A stretch of 64,000 nucleotides of DNA from assembly GCF_014495845.1 (NCBI RefSeq), contig NZ_CP061080.1, positions 5,508,001 to 5,572,000 of the forward strand, read 5' to 3'. Position numbers and translations under genes: made by a program. Source of the DNA: Aquibium microcysteis (lineage in GTDB: Bacteria; Pseudomonadota; Alphaproteobacteria; Rhizobiales; Rhizobiaceae). Below are positions 26,850-34,814 of this stretch, one piece after another. The notes under the pieces were generated by a model. It saw only the letters and a list, made by a program, of their open reading frames with translations, did not search any database and was not told the origin of the DNA. Every line of letters begins with the position of its first letter. Positions within the stretch are counted from its first letter, which is position 1.

Positions 26850-26877
26850 TTGACCACGCACTGTAAACTTATATTGC
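26850..26877 (+). promoter_or_regulatory. putative promoter for the prenyl synthase
   Basis: TTGACC (26850-26855) and TATTGC (26872-26877) with a 16-nt spacer are placed about 115 bp upstream of the prenyl synthase start, in the gap divergent from the DUF2007 gene. The stretch around it is clearly AT-richer than its surroundings. Confidence 0.4.
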
Positions 26878-26991
26878 TCGCTTCCGGCGGTCCGGCCGCC
26901 AGCCCGCCCCTTGAGACCGGCGACTGCCGCGCCATAATTGAGGGGAGGGGCATGGAAGACGCCGCAACGGCGATGGAATGGAGAAGCTTCA

Positions 26992-28008
26992 GTGGGCGTC
27001 GTCGTTTCACTCGATGAAGGCAAGAAGGGACAGGCCTCGGTCAAGCCGCTGGTGGACCTGACCGCTGCCGACATGTCGCGCGTCAACGAGCTGATCCTGT
27101 CGAAGGCCGGCTCGGACGTCGAGATGATCCCCGAGATCGCCAACCACCTCATTTCGTCGGGCGGCAAGCGCCTGCGCCCCATGGTCACGCTCGCGGCCGC
27201 GCGCATGTTCGGCTATGCGGGCGACGGCCACGTCAAGCTCGCCACCAGCGTCGAGTTCATGCACACCGCCACGCTGCTCCACGACGACGTCGTCGACGAG
27301 AGCGACATGCGCCGCGGCAAGCAGACCGCGCGCATGGTCTGGGGCAACCAAGCGAGCGTGCTGGTGGGCGATTTCCTGCTCGGCCAGGCCTTCCGCATGA
27401 TGGTCGAGGTCGGCTCGCTGAAGGCGCTGGAGATCCTCGCCACCGCCGCCTCCGTCATCGCCGAGGGCGAGGTCTGGCAGTTGGCCGCCGCCAAGAACCT
27501 CGAGACCACCGAGGACGAGTATCTGGCCGTCATCAAGGCCAAGACCGCCGCGCTGTTCTCGGCAGCCGCCGAGGTCGGGCCGGTGATCGCCCAGGCCGGC
27601 CGGTCCGAACAGGCCGCGCTGCGCTCCTACGGCACCAATCTCGGCCTCGCCTTCCAGCTCATCGACGATGCGCTCGACTATGGCGGCAATGCCCGCGACC
27701 TCGGCAAGAACACCGGCGACGATTTCCGCGAAGGCAAGGTGACGCTCCCGGTCATCCTGAGCTACCGCCGCGGCACGGCCGCCGAGCGCGCCTTCTGGAA
27801 GACCGCGATCGAGGACGGCGTCAACGACGATGCGGCGCTCGAAAAGGCCATGGGCCTGATGACGCGCTACAACGCCATCGGCGAGACGATCAGCCGCGCC
27901 CGCCATTTCGGCAACATCGCCGCCGACGCGCTGGCACCGCTGGGCGCCACGCCGCAGCGCGACGCGCTGCTGGAGGTCATCGATTTCTGCATCAGCCGGG
28001 TGAACTGA
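26992..28008 (+). CDS. long-chain polyprenyl diphosphate synthase (ubiquinone side chain)
   Basis: A 338-residue trans-prenyltransferase. The first aspartate motif is D98-D99-V-V-D102 in LLHDDVVDESDMRRG and the second is D225-D226 in FQLIDDALDYGG. The residues before the first motif are small (HTATLLHDD), which favours long chains, so a decaprenyl or octaprenyl product for ubiquinone is expected. The GTG at 26992 has GGAGAAG at normal spacing; the family start is at this position. With ubiA at 48840 it covers two ubiquinone steps; the cluster itself has no other ubi gene. Confidence 0.92.
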   Translation: MGVVVSLDEGKKGQASVKPLVDLTAADMSRVNELILSKAGSDVEMIPEIANHLISSGGKRLRPMVTLAAARMFGYAGDGHVKLATSVEFMHTATLLHDDVVDESDMRRGKQTARMVWGNQASVLVGDFLLGQAFRMMVEVGSLKALEILATAASVIAEGEVWQLAAAKNLETTEDEYLAVIKAKTAALFSAAAEVGPVIAQAGRSEQAALRSYGTNLGLAFQLIDDALDYGGNARDLGKNTGDDFREGKVTLPVILSYRRGTAAERAFWKTAIEDGVNDDAALEKAMGLMTRYNAIGETISRARHFGNIAADALAPLGATPQRDALLEVIDFCISRVN

Positions 28009-28149
28009 CCGCGCCGCACCGCGAAGGGCCGCCGCATCGGTGGCCTCGCGGCGTGGTGATCGGTTGGCGCATTGAAGTGCGTCCCCAAAAAGGCCATGCT
28101 CGTCGTCCATGGCGAATCCGGTCTGGCGCGATGCGCAGGAAGGGAAAGC

Positions 28150-30132
28150 ATGCAGCGTTTTGGTAGAACTCGGCTGATCGCCTCCGCGATCGCCGTGGCT
28201 TGCGCACTCGGTGGTGGCGCGGCCTTCGCCTCGCAGGAGGCGGGCACCGTCGAATCCCAGCCCCCCGTGCGGGTCGGCTCCTTCTCCGGCGCCGTGCTCG
28301 CGGCGCGGACGGCCGAGACCGACAACGACTTCGATTCCGCGATCGCCTATTACGAGCGCGCGCTCGATTTCGACCGCGACAATCTCGCCATCCAGCAGAG
28401 CGTCATGCTCACCCTCATCGCCCGCGGGCATTTCGACCGCGCGCTGCCCTATGCCGAGAAGCTGAAGACGGTGCCGGAAGTCGAGCGCTTCTCGCGCCTG
28501 GCGCTGGCCGTCGATGCCTTCCGCAAGCAGGATCACGCCGCCGCCGAGAACCTGCTCAAGCTCGCGCTCGCCTCCGATCTCGATCGCCTGATCGTCGGCC
28601 TCATGACCGGCTGGGCCAATCTCGGCCAGGGCAACGCGCAGTTCGCGCTGGACCAGCTCCAGGAACTGCAGGGCCCCGAATGGTACACGCTGTTCAAGGG
28701 CTACCACCGTGCCCTGATCGCACAGGCCGCGGGCCTGCGCGACGTCGCGGCCGCCGCCTATGCCGAAACCGTCGCCAACCAGGCCGCCGGCGCCGCTGCG
28801 CCCGAGACCTGGCTGCGCGCCGCCGAGGCCTACGCCCGCATGCTGGCGCGCGAGGGCCGCAGGGACGAGGCACTCGCCGTCCTCGACCAGGCCGATGCCT
28901 TCGCCGCCAACCGACCCTCCATCGTGATGCTGCGCAAGTCCATCGAGGCGGGCGAGACCGTCGAGCCGCTGATCGCCAGCACCGCCGACGGCGCAGCCGA
29001 GGCGCTCTACAATCTCGGCGCCGCGCTCAACCGCGGCGGCGGCGAGTCCTTCGTGCGGCTCTATCTGCAATATGCGCGCGCGCTCGCGCCGCGGCTCGAC
29101 GGCGTGCTGGTCCAGCTCGGCCAGGTGGCCGAACTGCAGAACCGGCCGGCCGAAGCGATCGGCTTCTACGGCGACGTGCCGGCCGCCTCGCCGCTCAAGC
29201 GCATCGCCGAGCTCCAGCTTGCGCTGAACCTCGCCGATCTCGACCGCCGCGACGAGGCCAAGGCGCATCTGCGCGCGCTGATCGAGCAGGATCCGGACGA
29301 CATGCGCGCCTATCTGGCGCTCGGCGGCGTCCATGCCGCCAAGGAGGAGTACCGCGACGCGGCGACCGTCTACGACCGGGCCCTCCAGCGCATCGACGAG
29401 CCCAGCCGCGCCGACTGGAACCTGTTCTACCAGCGCGGCATCGCCTACGAGCGGCTGAAGGAATGGGAAAAGGCGGAGCCGAACTTCCGCAAGGCGCTCG
29501 AACTCTTTCCCGACCAGCCCCAGGTGCTGAACTATCTCGGCTATTCCTGGGTCGACATGGGCATCAACCTCGAGGAAGGGCTCGACCTCATCCGCCGCGC
29601 GGTCGAGCTGCGCCCGAACGACGGCTACATCGTCGATTCCCTCGGCTGGGCCTATTACCGCCTCGGCCGTTTCGAGGAGGCCGTCACCGAGCTGGAGCGC
29701 GCCGTCTCGCTGAAGCCGGACGATCCGGTCCTCAACGACCATCTCGGCGATGCCTACTGGCGCGTCGGCCGTCGCCTGGAAGCCACCTTCCAGTGGGCCC
29801 ACGCCCGGGATCTGAAGCCCGACGCGACGGTGCTCGCCTCCGTCCAGCGCAAGCTGGTGGAAGGCCTACCCGCCGCCGAAGCGCCTCTCAAGGAAGAGCA
29901 GAAGGCCGAGATCCCGCAGGTCGTGATCCCGCAGGCGGCCGCGCCGAAGCCCGTTCCGGCGGCCGTACCGGCCCGCCACGTCGTGCAGCCGGGCCAGTCG
30001 CTCTGGTCGATCGCGGTGGAAAAGCTCGGCGATGGCGAGCGTTTCCGCGAGATCCTCCGGCTCAATCCGGGCCTGCGCGGCAAGGCAGACGCCATCCGCC
30101 CCGGCCAGGAACTGGTGCTGCCCACGCCCTGA
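28150..30132 (+). CDS. secreted TPR repeat protein with C-terminal LysM domain
   Basis: A 660-residue envelope protein. A signal sequence (about 1-29, SAIAVACALGGGAAFA) is followed by at least eight tetratricopeptide-like helical repeats to about 580, including the well formed YYRLGRFEEAVTELERAVSL, a Pro/Ala/Lys-rich linker, and a C-terminal LysM (about 610-660, HVVQPGQSLWSIAVEKLGDG) that should bind peptidoglycan. TPR relatives of this type in Rhizobiales are common; the LysM tail is the unusual part. It converges on the gene at 30193. Confidence 0.88.
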   Translation: MQRFGRTRLIASAIAVACALGGGAAFASQEAGTVESQPPVRVGSFSGAVLAARTAETDNDFDSAIAYYERALDFDRDNLAIQQSVMLTLIARGHFDRALPYAEKLKTVPEVERFSRLALAVDAFRKQDHAAAENLLKLALASDLDRLIVGLMTGWANLGQGNAQFALDQLQELQGPEWYTLFKGYHRALIAQAAGLRDVAAAAYAETVANQAAGAAAPETWLRAAEAYARMLAREGRRDEALAVLDQADAFAANRPSIVMLRKSIEAGETVEPLIASTADGAAEALYNLGAALNRGGGESFVRLYLQYARALAPRLDGVLVQLGQVAELQNRPAEAIGFYGDVPAASPLKRIAELQLALNLADLDRRDEAKAHLRALIEQDPDDMRAYLALGGVHAAKEEYRDAATVYDRALQRIDEPSRADWNLFYQRGIAYERLKEWEKAEPNFRKALELFPDQPQVLNYLGYSWVDMGINLEEGLDLIRRAVELRPNDGYIVDSLGWAYYRLGRFEEAVTELERAVSLKPDDPVLNDHLGDAYWRVGRRLEATFQWAHARDLKPDATVLASVQRKLVEGLPAAEAPLKEEQKAEIPQVVIPQAAAPKPVPAAVPARHVVQPGQSLWSIAVEKLGDGERFREILRLNPGLRGKADAIRPGQELVLPTP

Positions 30133-30192
30133 GGTGCGGCGGGCGCGCCGGCTTGCGCAGCCGCCGTCGCCCGCACCCGTGAAGGGCGCGGC

Positions 30193-30504
30193 TCAGTTGC
30201 CGCGGATCACTTCGCCCGGCCGCGGCTGGATCGGGCAGGCGACCCATTTGCGGTTCTCTTTCCTGACGCAGGTGAGCTCGAGCTTGCGGAAGTCCATCTG
30301 CGCCGGATTGTCCTTGGTGCACAGGCAGTCCGTGCCCGGCAGGCGCAGCGTGTCGCAGTCGGTGCCCACGCACAGATAGCCCGACACCATGTCGCGGCCG
30401 CCGCCGGCGTTCGGGAAGCGTTCGGAGGCCTGCGCCGCTGCCGAAGCCATGACGGCCCCGGCGGCCAGGAGACCGGCGAAGGCCAGGTGGTGAAGTCTTC
30501 TCAT
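30193..30504 (-). CDS. small secreted cysteine-rich hypothetical protein
   Basis: A 103-residue protein with a signal peptide (HHLAFAGLLAAGAVMASAAAQA, cleavage near 26) and six cysteines in the mature part, including GYLCVGTDC, DCLCTKD and LTC...VAC, which probably form three disulfides in the periplasm. No named family was recognised. The start at 30504 is chosen from the signal peptide; the in-frame extension upstream is basic and not signal-like. Confidence 0.7.
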   Translation of the reverse strand: MRRLHHLAFAGLLAAGAVMASAAAQASERFPNAGGGRDMVSGYLCVGTDCDTLRLPGTDCLCTKDNPAQMDFRKLELTCVRKENRKWVACPIQPRPGEVIRGN

Positions 30505-30679
30505 CGATGCGCTCCCGTTTCGCGGCCCCCGCCGTCTCTCCGATGTAGTCGTCTGCATGCGCGACGGCAATGGACCGCCGCGATCCGCGAGGACCGCCGC
30601 GCGGGGGCCGCAATCTTGACGCTGCCGGATGCCCGGAATAGGACCGGCGGACCACCGCCCCCATCGCGAAAGGCGCGAC

Positions 30680-31615
30680 GTGACCCCGAGCCCCCATCTC
30701 GACCCGAAACGCTCCTTCCAGGGGCTCATCCTCACGCTCCACGATTACTGGGCGCAGTATGGCTGCGTCATCCTGCAGCCCTACGACATGGAGGTGGGGG
30801 CCGGCACCTTCCATCCCGCCACCACGCTGCGCGCGCTCGGGCCGCGGCCGTGGAAGGCCGCCTACGTCCAGCCCTCGCGCCGCCCCAAGGATGGCCGCTA
30901 CGGCGAGAACCCCAACCGCCTGCAGCACTACTACCAGTACCAGGTCATCCTGAAGCCCAACCCGTCCAACCTCCAGGAGCTCTATCTCGGCTCGCTGAAG
31001 GCGATCGGCATCGATGCGCTGCGCCACGACATCCGCTTCGTCGAGGACGACTGGGAAAGCCCCACCCTCGGCGCCTGGGGGCTCGGCTGGGAGTGCTGGT
31101 GCGACGGCATGGAAGTCTCGCAGTTCACCTATTTCCAGCAGGTCTGCGGCATCGAATGCTCCCCCGTCGCCGGCGAACTGACCTACGGCCTCGAGCGTCT
31201 CGCCATGTACGTCCAGGGCGTCGACAACGTCTACGATCTGAATTTCAACGGCCGCGACGGCGACGAGAAGGTCACCTATGGCGACGTCTTCCTGCAGGCC
31301 GAACAGGAATACTCCCGCCACAATTTCGAGCATGCCGACACCTCGATCCTGTTCCGCCATTTCGAGGACGCGGAGAAGGAGTGCAGGGCGCTGCTCGCCG
31401 CGGGTGCCCCGGCGAACGACGACCATGGCCGGCACCGCGTCGTCCTGCCGGCCTACGACCAGTGCATCAAGGCCAGCCACGCCTTCAACCTGCTCGACGC
31501 GCGCGGCGTCATCTCGGTCACCGAGCGCCAGAGCTACATCCTGCGGGTCCGCAACCTGGCCAAGGCCTGCGGCGAGGCCTTCCTGAAGACCGAAGCCGGC
31601 GGCCTGGCGGCCTGA
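30680..31615 (+). CDS. glyQ: glycyl-tRNA synthetase alpha subunit
   Basis: A 311-residue alpha chain of the bacterial (alpha2-beta2) GlyRS, the catalytic subunit. The sequence is highly conserved: [16 protein letters not shown], the [16 protein letters not shown] motif 2 region, and [19 protein letters not shown] motif 3. The GTG at 30680 gives the usual [13 protein letters not shown] start. Its partner glyS is 6.9 kb downstream on the same strand, separated by three same-strand genes and the caspase gene on the other strand. Confidence 0.98.
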   Translation: MTPSPHLDPKRSFQGLILTLHDYWAQYGCVILQPYDMEVGAGTFHPATTLRALGPRPWKAAYVQPSRRPKDGRYGENPNRLQHYYQYQVILKPNPSNLQELYLGSLKAIGIDALRHDIRFVEDDWESPTLGAWGLGWECWCDGMEVSQFTYFQQVCGIECSPVAGELTYGLERLAMYVQGVDNVYDLNFNGRDGDEKVTYGDVFLQAEQEYSRHNFEHADTSILFRHFEDAEKECRALLAAGAPANDDHGRHRVVLPAYDQCIKASHAFNLLDARGVISVTERQSYILRVRNLAKACGEAFLKTEAGGLAA

Positions 31616-31662
31616 CGCCGGGCTTCCCGGGTGCCCCTTCGCGATGGCCGGTGGATGATCCG

Positions 31663-32883
31663 ATGAGCGGCGCTGCGGAAGTATCCGGGCCATCGCATGT
31701 CCGCCCCGTCGCGCGCCGCGCCGTGTTTCACGTCGGCGGCTACGAGCGCAACGACGCCGGCGCCTTCTTCGGCCGCCTCGAGCGCGAGTTCGAGCGCTTC
31801 CGCTCGTGCTGGTCTGTCTCGGCCTCCCTCGGCCCGGTCGTCCCGGTCCGGCCCGAGGCGGCCTCCGCCACGGTCGTCTACGAGGACGGGTTCCGCCGCA
31901 CCGAGACGGAGCTGACCTTTCTCGACTATGACGACCTCGTCGCGTCCGAGCGCGCGCGCCCGGCGGGACGCCGCCTGCGGGAATACGCGGCCGCCTTTGC
32001 CGACTACGTGGCCTCCGGAACCGCGTCCGGCTTCTTCCGGGCGAACTGGCGTTTCGGCCTCTTCTTCCTCTATCCCGTCATCGGCTGGTCGATGCCGCTC
32101 CTGCTCGGCTGTCTCGTCTTCGCGGCGGTGCGCGCCGTGCCGGTTCCCGGCGCCGGAACCGCCGCCGTCGTGCTCGGTCTCGCCGCCGCCCTCGCGACAC
32201 TGCGCCATCTCGCCCGCAGGCTGCTGCTCTTCCACGTGAAGGGCCTGTGGATCGCCGCCTTCGACGTCGCGCATGGCCGCGCTCCGGCCTTCGAGCGCAG
32301 GCTCGAGGCCTGGGCGGACGTGGTGCGGGACCGGCTGGCGGACGGCCGGTTCGACGAGGTGGTCTTCGTTGGGCACTCCTTCGGCGGCATGCTCGTCCTC
32401 GACCTCGCGGCCCGTCACGCGGCACGCGTCGCCGCGGCCGGCGGGGTTCCTGCCTTCCACGTTTTCACGGTGGGATCCACCGCGCCGATGGTGACCATGC
32501 ATCCGCGCGCCGAAGCGGCCCGCGCGACGCTGCGGTATCTCGCCGGCCAGGACGGCGTCCAGTGGGTCGACGTCCAGGCGCTCATCGACCCGATCAACTT
32601 CTTCCGCTGCGATCCGATGGTTCTCTCCGGGGTGCCCAGCCCGCGCGCCGGGCCGTTCCCCTTCGTCTACGAAACCCGTATCCGCGACATGGTCGATCCG
32701 GCCTTCTACGCGGCGATGAAGCACAGCGTCTTCCGGATCCACTACCAGTTCGTGTCCGCCAACACGCGGCGCTACGGCTACGACTATCCGATGCTGTGCT
32801 TCGGACCGATGCCGGCCGCGTATGCCGTCGTCAGGGGGGTCGGCCAGCGGCTGTTCGATCCCGCTGCGCCCGTCCTCGACTGA
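31663..32883 (+). CDS. membrane-anchored alpha/beta-hydrolase-like protein, paralog A
   Basis: A 406-residue protein of unrecognised family. A conserved N-terminal block (about 16-60, RRAVFHVGGYERNDAGAFF) precedes two membrane helices (about 132-157 and 165-183). The C-terminal half holds a lipase-type nucleophile elbow GHSFGG with Ser239 and a following hydrophobic helix, then a conserved PINFFRCDP and HYQFVSANT segment that could supply Asp and His. It is 108 bp upstream of paralog B, with matching architecture throughout. Cellular role unknown; a membrane lipase or esterase is plausible. Confidence 0.75.
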   Translation: MSGAAEVSGPSHVRPVARRAVFHVGGYERNDAGAFFGRLEREFERFRSCWSVSASLGPVVPVRPEAASATVVYEDGFRRTETELTFLDYDDLVASERARPAGRRLREYAAAFADYVASGTASGFFRANWRFGLFFLYPVIGWSMPLLLGCLVFAAVRAVPVPGAGTAAVVLGLAAALATLRHLARRLLLFHVKGLWIAAFDVAHGRAPAFERRLEAWADVVRDRLADGRFDEVVFVGHSFGGMLVLDLAARHAARVAAAGGVPAFHVFTVGSTAPMVTMHPRAEAARATLRYLAGQDGVQWVDVQALIDPINFFRCDPMVLSGVPSPRAGPFPFVYETRIRDMVDPAFYAAMKHSVFRIHYQFVSANTRRYGYDYPMLCFGPMPAAYAVVRGVGQRLFDPAAPVLD

Positions 32884-32990
32884 TCCCTCGTCCATGGCTC
32901 GGAGAAAAGCTGTTCCGGTCGCGGGCGGAATCGTCCATAGAGCGGGAAGGGGCCTCTGGCGCCCGACCGTCGCCTGCGGAAGATGACGCC

Positions 32991-34199
32991 ATGACCGCCT
33001 TTGCCGAACCCGGACCGCCGATGACGCGTCACGCCGTCGCACGCCGCGCCGTCTTCCACGTCGGCGGCTACGAGCGCAACGACGCGGGCCGCTTCTTCGC
33101 GCGCTTCGGCAAGGAACTCGCCCGCTTCGCCGCCTGCTGGTCGGTCGAGGCCACGCTCGGCCCGGTCGCCTTCGACCGCGCCGGCCACGTCGCGTCGGCG
33201 TCGGTCGACTGCCGCGCCGCTTCCCGCGCGACGCGCACCGATTTCGTGCTCCTCGACTACGACGACATCGTCATGGCCGATGGCGCGCGACCGCTCGCCA
33301 CGCGCGTCGTCCGCTGGCTCGCCGCGTTCTTCGACTACGTCGCGACCGGCACCATGTTCCGCTTCTTCGCGGCCAACTGGCGCTTCGCGCTCTATTTCCT
33401 CTATCCCCTGCTCGGCATCGTCGGCCCGGTCCTGCTCGGCTTTCTCGTCTGGCGCTTCGGCAGAACCGTTCCCGTTCCCGCTGCCGGCGTGGTCTGCGCG
33501 CTCCTCGGCGCCGCGCTGGCGGTCCTGCTGATCCGCCGGCTGGCGCGCCGCTATTTCCTCTTCCACCTGATGGACCTCTGGTCGTTCAGCCGCGAATGGC
33601 TGCGCGGCAGGCGGCCGGCCATGGAGGCGCGCATCGCCGTGTGGGCGCGCGCGATCGACGAGCGGGTCCTTGCGGGCGGGTACGAGGAGGTGGTGCTCGT
33701 CGGCCACTCCACCGGCGGCGCGATCATCCTCGACGTCGCGGCAGCCTATGCGGCGCGCGTCGCCGCGCGGGGCGAAGCGCCCGCCTTCACGCTCTTGACC
33801 GTCGGTTCGACGGGACCCAAGATCACGCTGCATCCCGCCGCGAAAGGCTCGCGCGAGCGCCTGCGCGGTCTCGTCGCCCATCCCGGCGTCGACTGGGGCG
33901 ACTTCCAGGCCGTCGCCGACATCATCAACTTCTATCGCTGCGACCAGCTGGCGCTGGCCGGTATCCCGAACCCGCGGACGACGCCCTTTCCCTTCGTCCG
34001 GCGGGTTCGCTTCAGGTCCATGCTCGACAAGGCGTTCTACCGCAGCATCCGCTTCAACGTCTTCCGGCTGCACTACCAGTTCATCTCGGCCAACACGAAG
34101 CACGACCGCTACGACTTCTTCATGATGTGCTGCGGGCCGCATCCGATCCACGCGTCGATCCGGGGCAGCCTCGTTCCGCGCCGGCCGGAGACGTCCTGA
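32991..34199 (+). CDS. membrane-anchored alpha/beta-hydrolase-like protein, paralog B
   Basis: A 402-residue tandem paralog of the preceding gene product, co-linear over the full length. The shared elements are the ARRAVFHVGGYERNDAG start, two membrane helices (about 132-153 and 165-181), GHSTGG with Ser240, DIINFYRCDQ and HYQFISANT. The second gene is probably the older or separately transcribed one because it has its own leader; the ATG at 32991 lies eight bases after an out-of-frame ATG. It is 17 nt upstream of the methyltransferase-like gene, so the three may form an operon. Confidence 0.75.
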   Translation: MTAFAEPGPPMTRHAVARRAVFHVGGYERNDAGRFFARFGKELARFAACWSVEATLGPVAFDRAGHVASASVDCRAASRATRTDFVLLDYDDIVMADGARPLATRVVRWLAAFFDYVATGTMFRFFAANWRFALYFLYPLLGIVGPVLLGFLVWRFGRTVPVPAAGVVCALLGAALAVLLIRRLARRYFLFHLMDLWSFSREWLRGRRPAMEARIAVWARAIDERVLAGGYEEVVLVGHSTGGAIILDVAAAYAARVAARGEAPAFTLLTVGSTGPKITLHPAAKGSRERLRGLVAHPGVDWGDFQAVADIINFYRCDQLALAGIPNPRTTPFPFVRRVRFRSMLDKAFYRSIRFNVFRLHYQFISANTKHDRYDFFMMCCGPHPIHASIRGSLVPRRPETS

Positions 34200-34216
34200 G
34201 CAACGGAGAAGCACTG

Positions 34217-34798
34217 ATGCGCGACGTCTCCTTCTGGGTCTGGCTCGCCTTCCTGATCGGCTGGGTGGCGCTGCGCTGGCCGGCCATGCGCCGCGCCCGC
34301 AGGCTGCGCACCCGCGACGACCGGCGCGACACGCTCGACATAGCCCTGCTCGTCGACTGCGTCTTCGGCCTCGCCGTCCTGCCGGTCGCCTGGCGGCTCG
34401 GCCTGTTCCAGGGCATCGGCGACCGGCCGCAGGGCCTCGTGCCGCTCGTCCTCGGCATCGCCGCCGGCGCCGCGTTCCTGTGGCTCTTCCGCCGCAGCCA
34501 CCGCGATCTCGGCCGCAACTGGTCGGTCAGCCTCGAACTGCGCGAAGGCCACCGGCTCGTCACCGGCGGCGTCTACGCCCATGTCCGCCACCCCATGTAC
34601 GCCTCCTTCTTCCTCTGGGGCATCATGCAGGCGCTGCTCGTCGCCAACTGGTTCGCCGGTCTCGCCGGGCTGTTCGCCGTGACGCTGCTCTACGCGCTGC
34701 GCACCGGCCGCGAGGAAGCCATGATGCGCTCCGCCTTCGGCGCCGACTACGACGCCTACGCCGCCCGCACGAAGCGCCTGCTGCCGGGCGTCTACTGA
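34217..34798 (+). CDS. isoprenylcysteine carboxyl methyltransferase-like membrane protein
   Basis: A 193-residue membrane protein of the ICMT/PEMT-like superfamily. Three or four helices precede the conserved C-terminal GGVYAHVRHPMYASFFL (SAM-binding loop with RHPxY) and a GREEAMMRSAFG...YDAYAARTKRLLP tail with the conserved Glu pair. Bacterial members methylate small molecules or lipids, and the substrate is unknown. It starts 17 nt after paralog B. A second ICMT-like gene is at 43159. Confidence 0.85.
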   Translation: MRDVSFWVWLAFLIGWVALRWPAMRRARRLRTRDDRRDTLDIALLVDCVFGLAVLPVAWRLGLFQGIGDRPQGLVPLVLGIAAGAAFLWLFRRSHRDLGRNWSVSLELREGHRLVTGGVYAHVRHPMYASFFLWGIMQALLVANWFAGLAGLFAVTLLYALRTGREEAMMRSAFGADYDAYAARTKRLLPGVY

Positions 34799-34814
34799 CC
34801 GGGGCGGTCCGCGC

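Noticed and set aside
30487..32883. A 798-codon frame spanning glyQ and the first hydrolase paralog
   Set aside because: It is out of frame with glyQ over the glyQ region and only its end, from 31663, is the real hydrolase gene.
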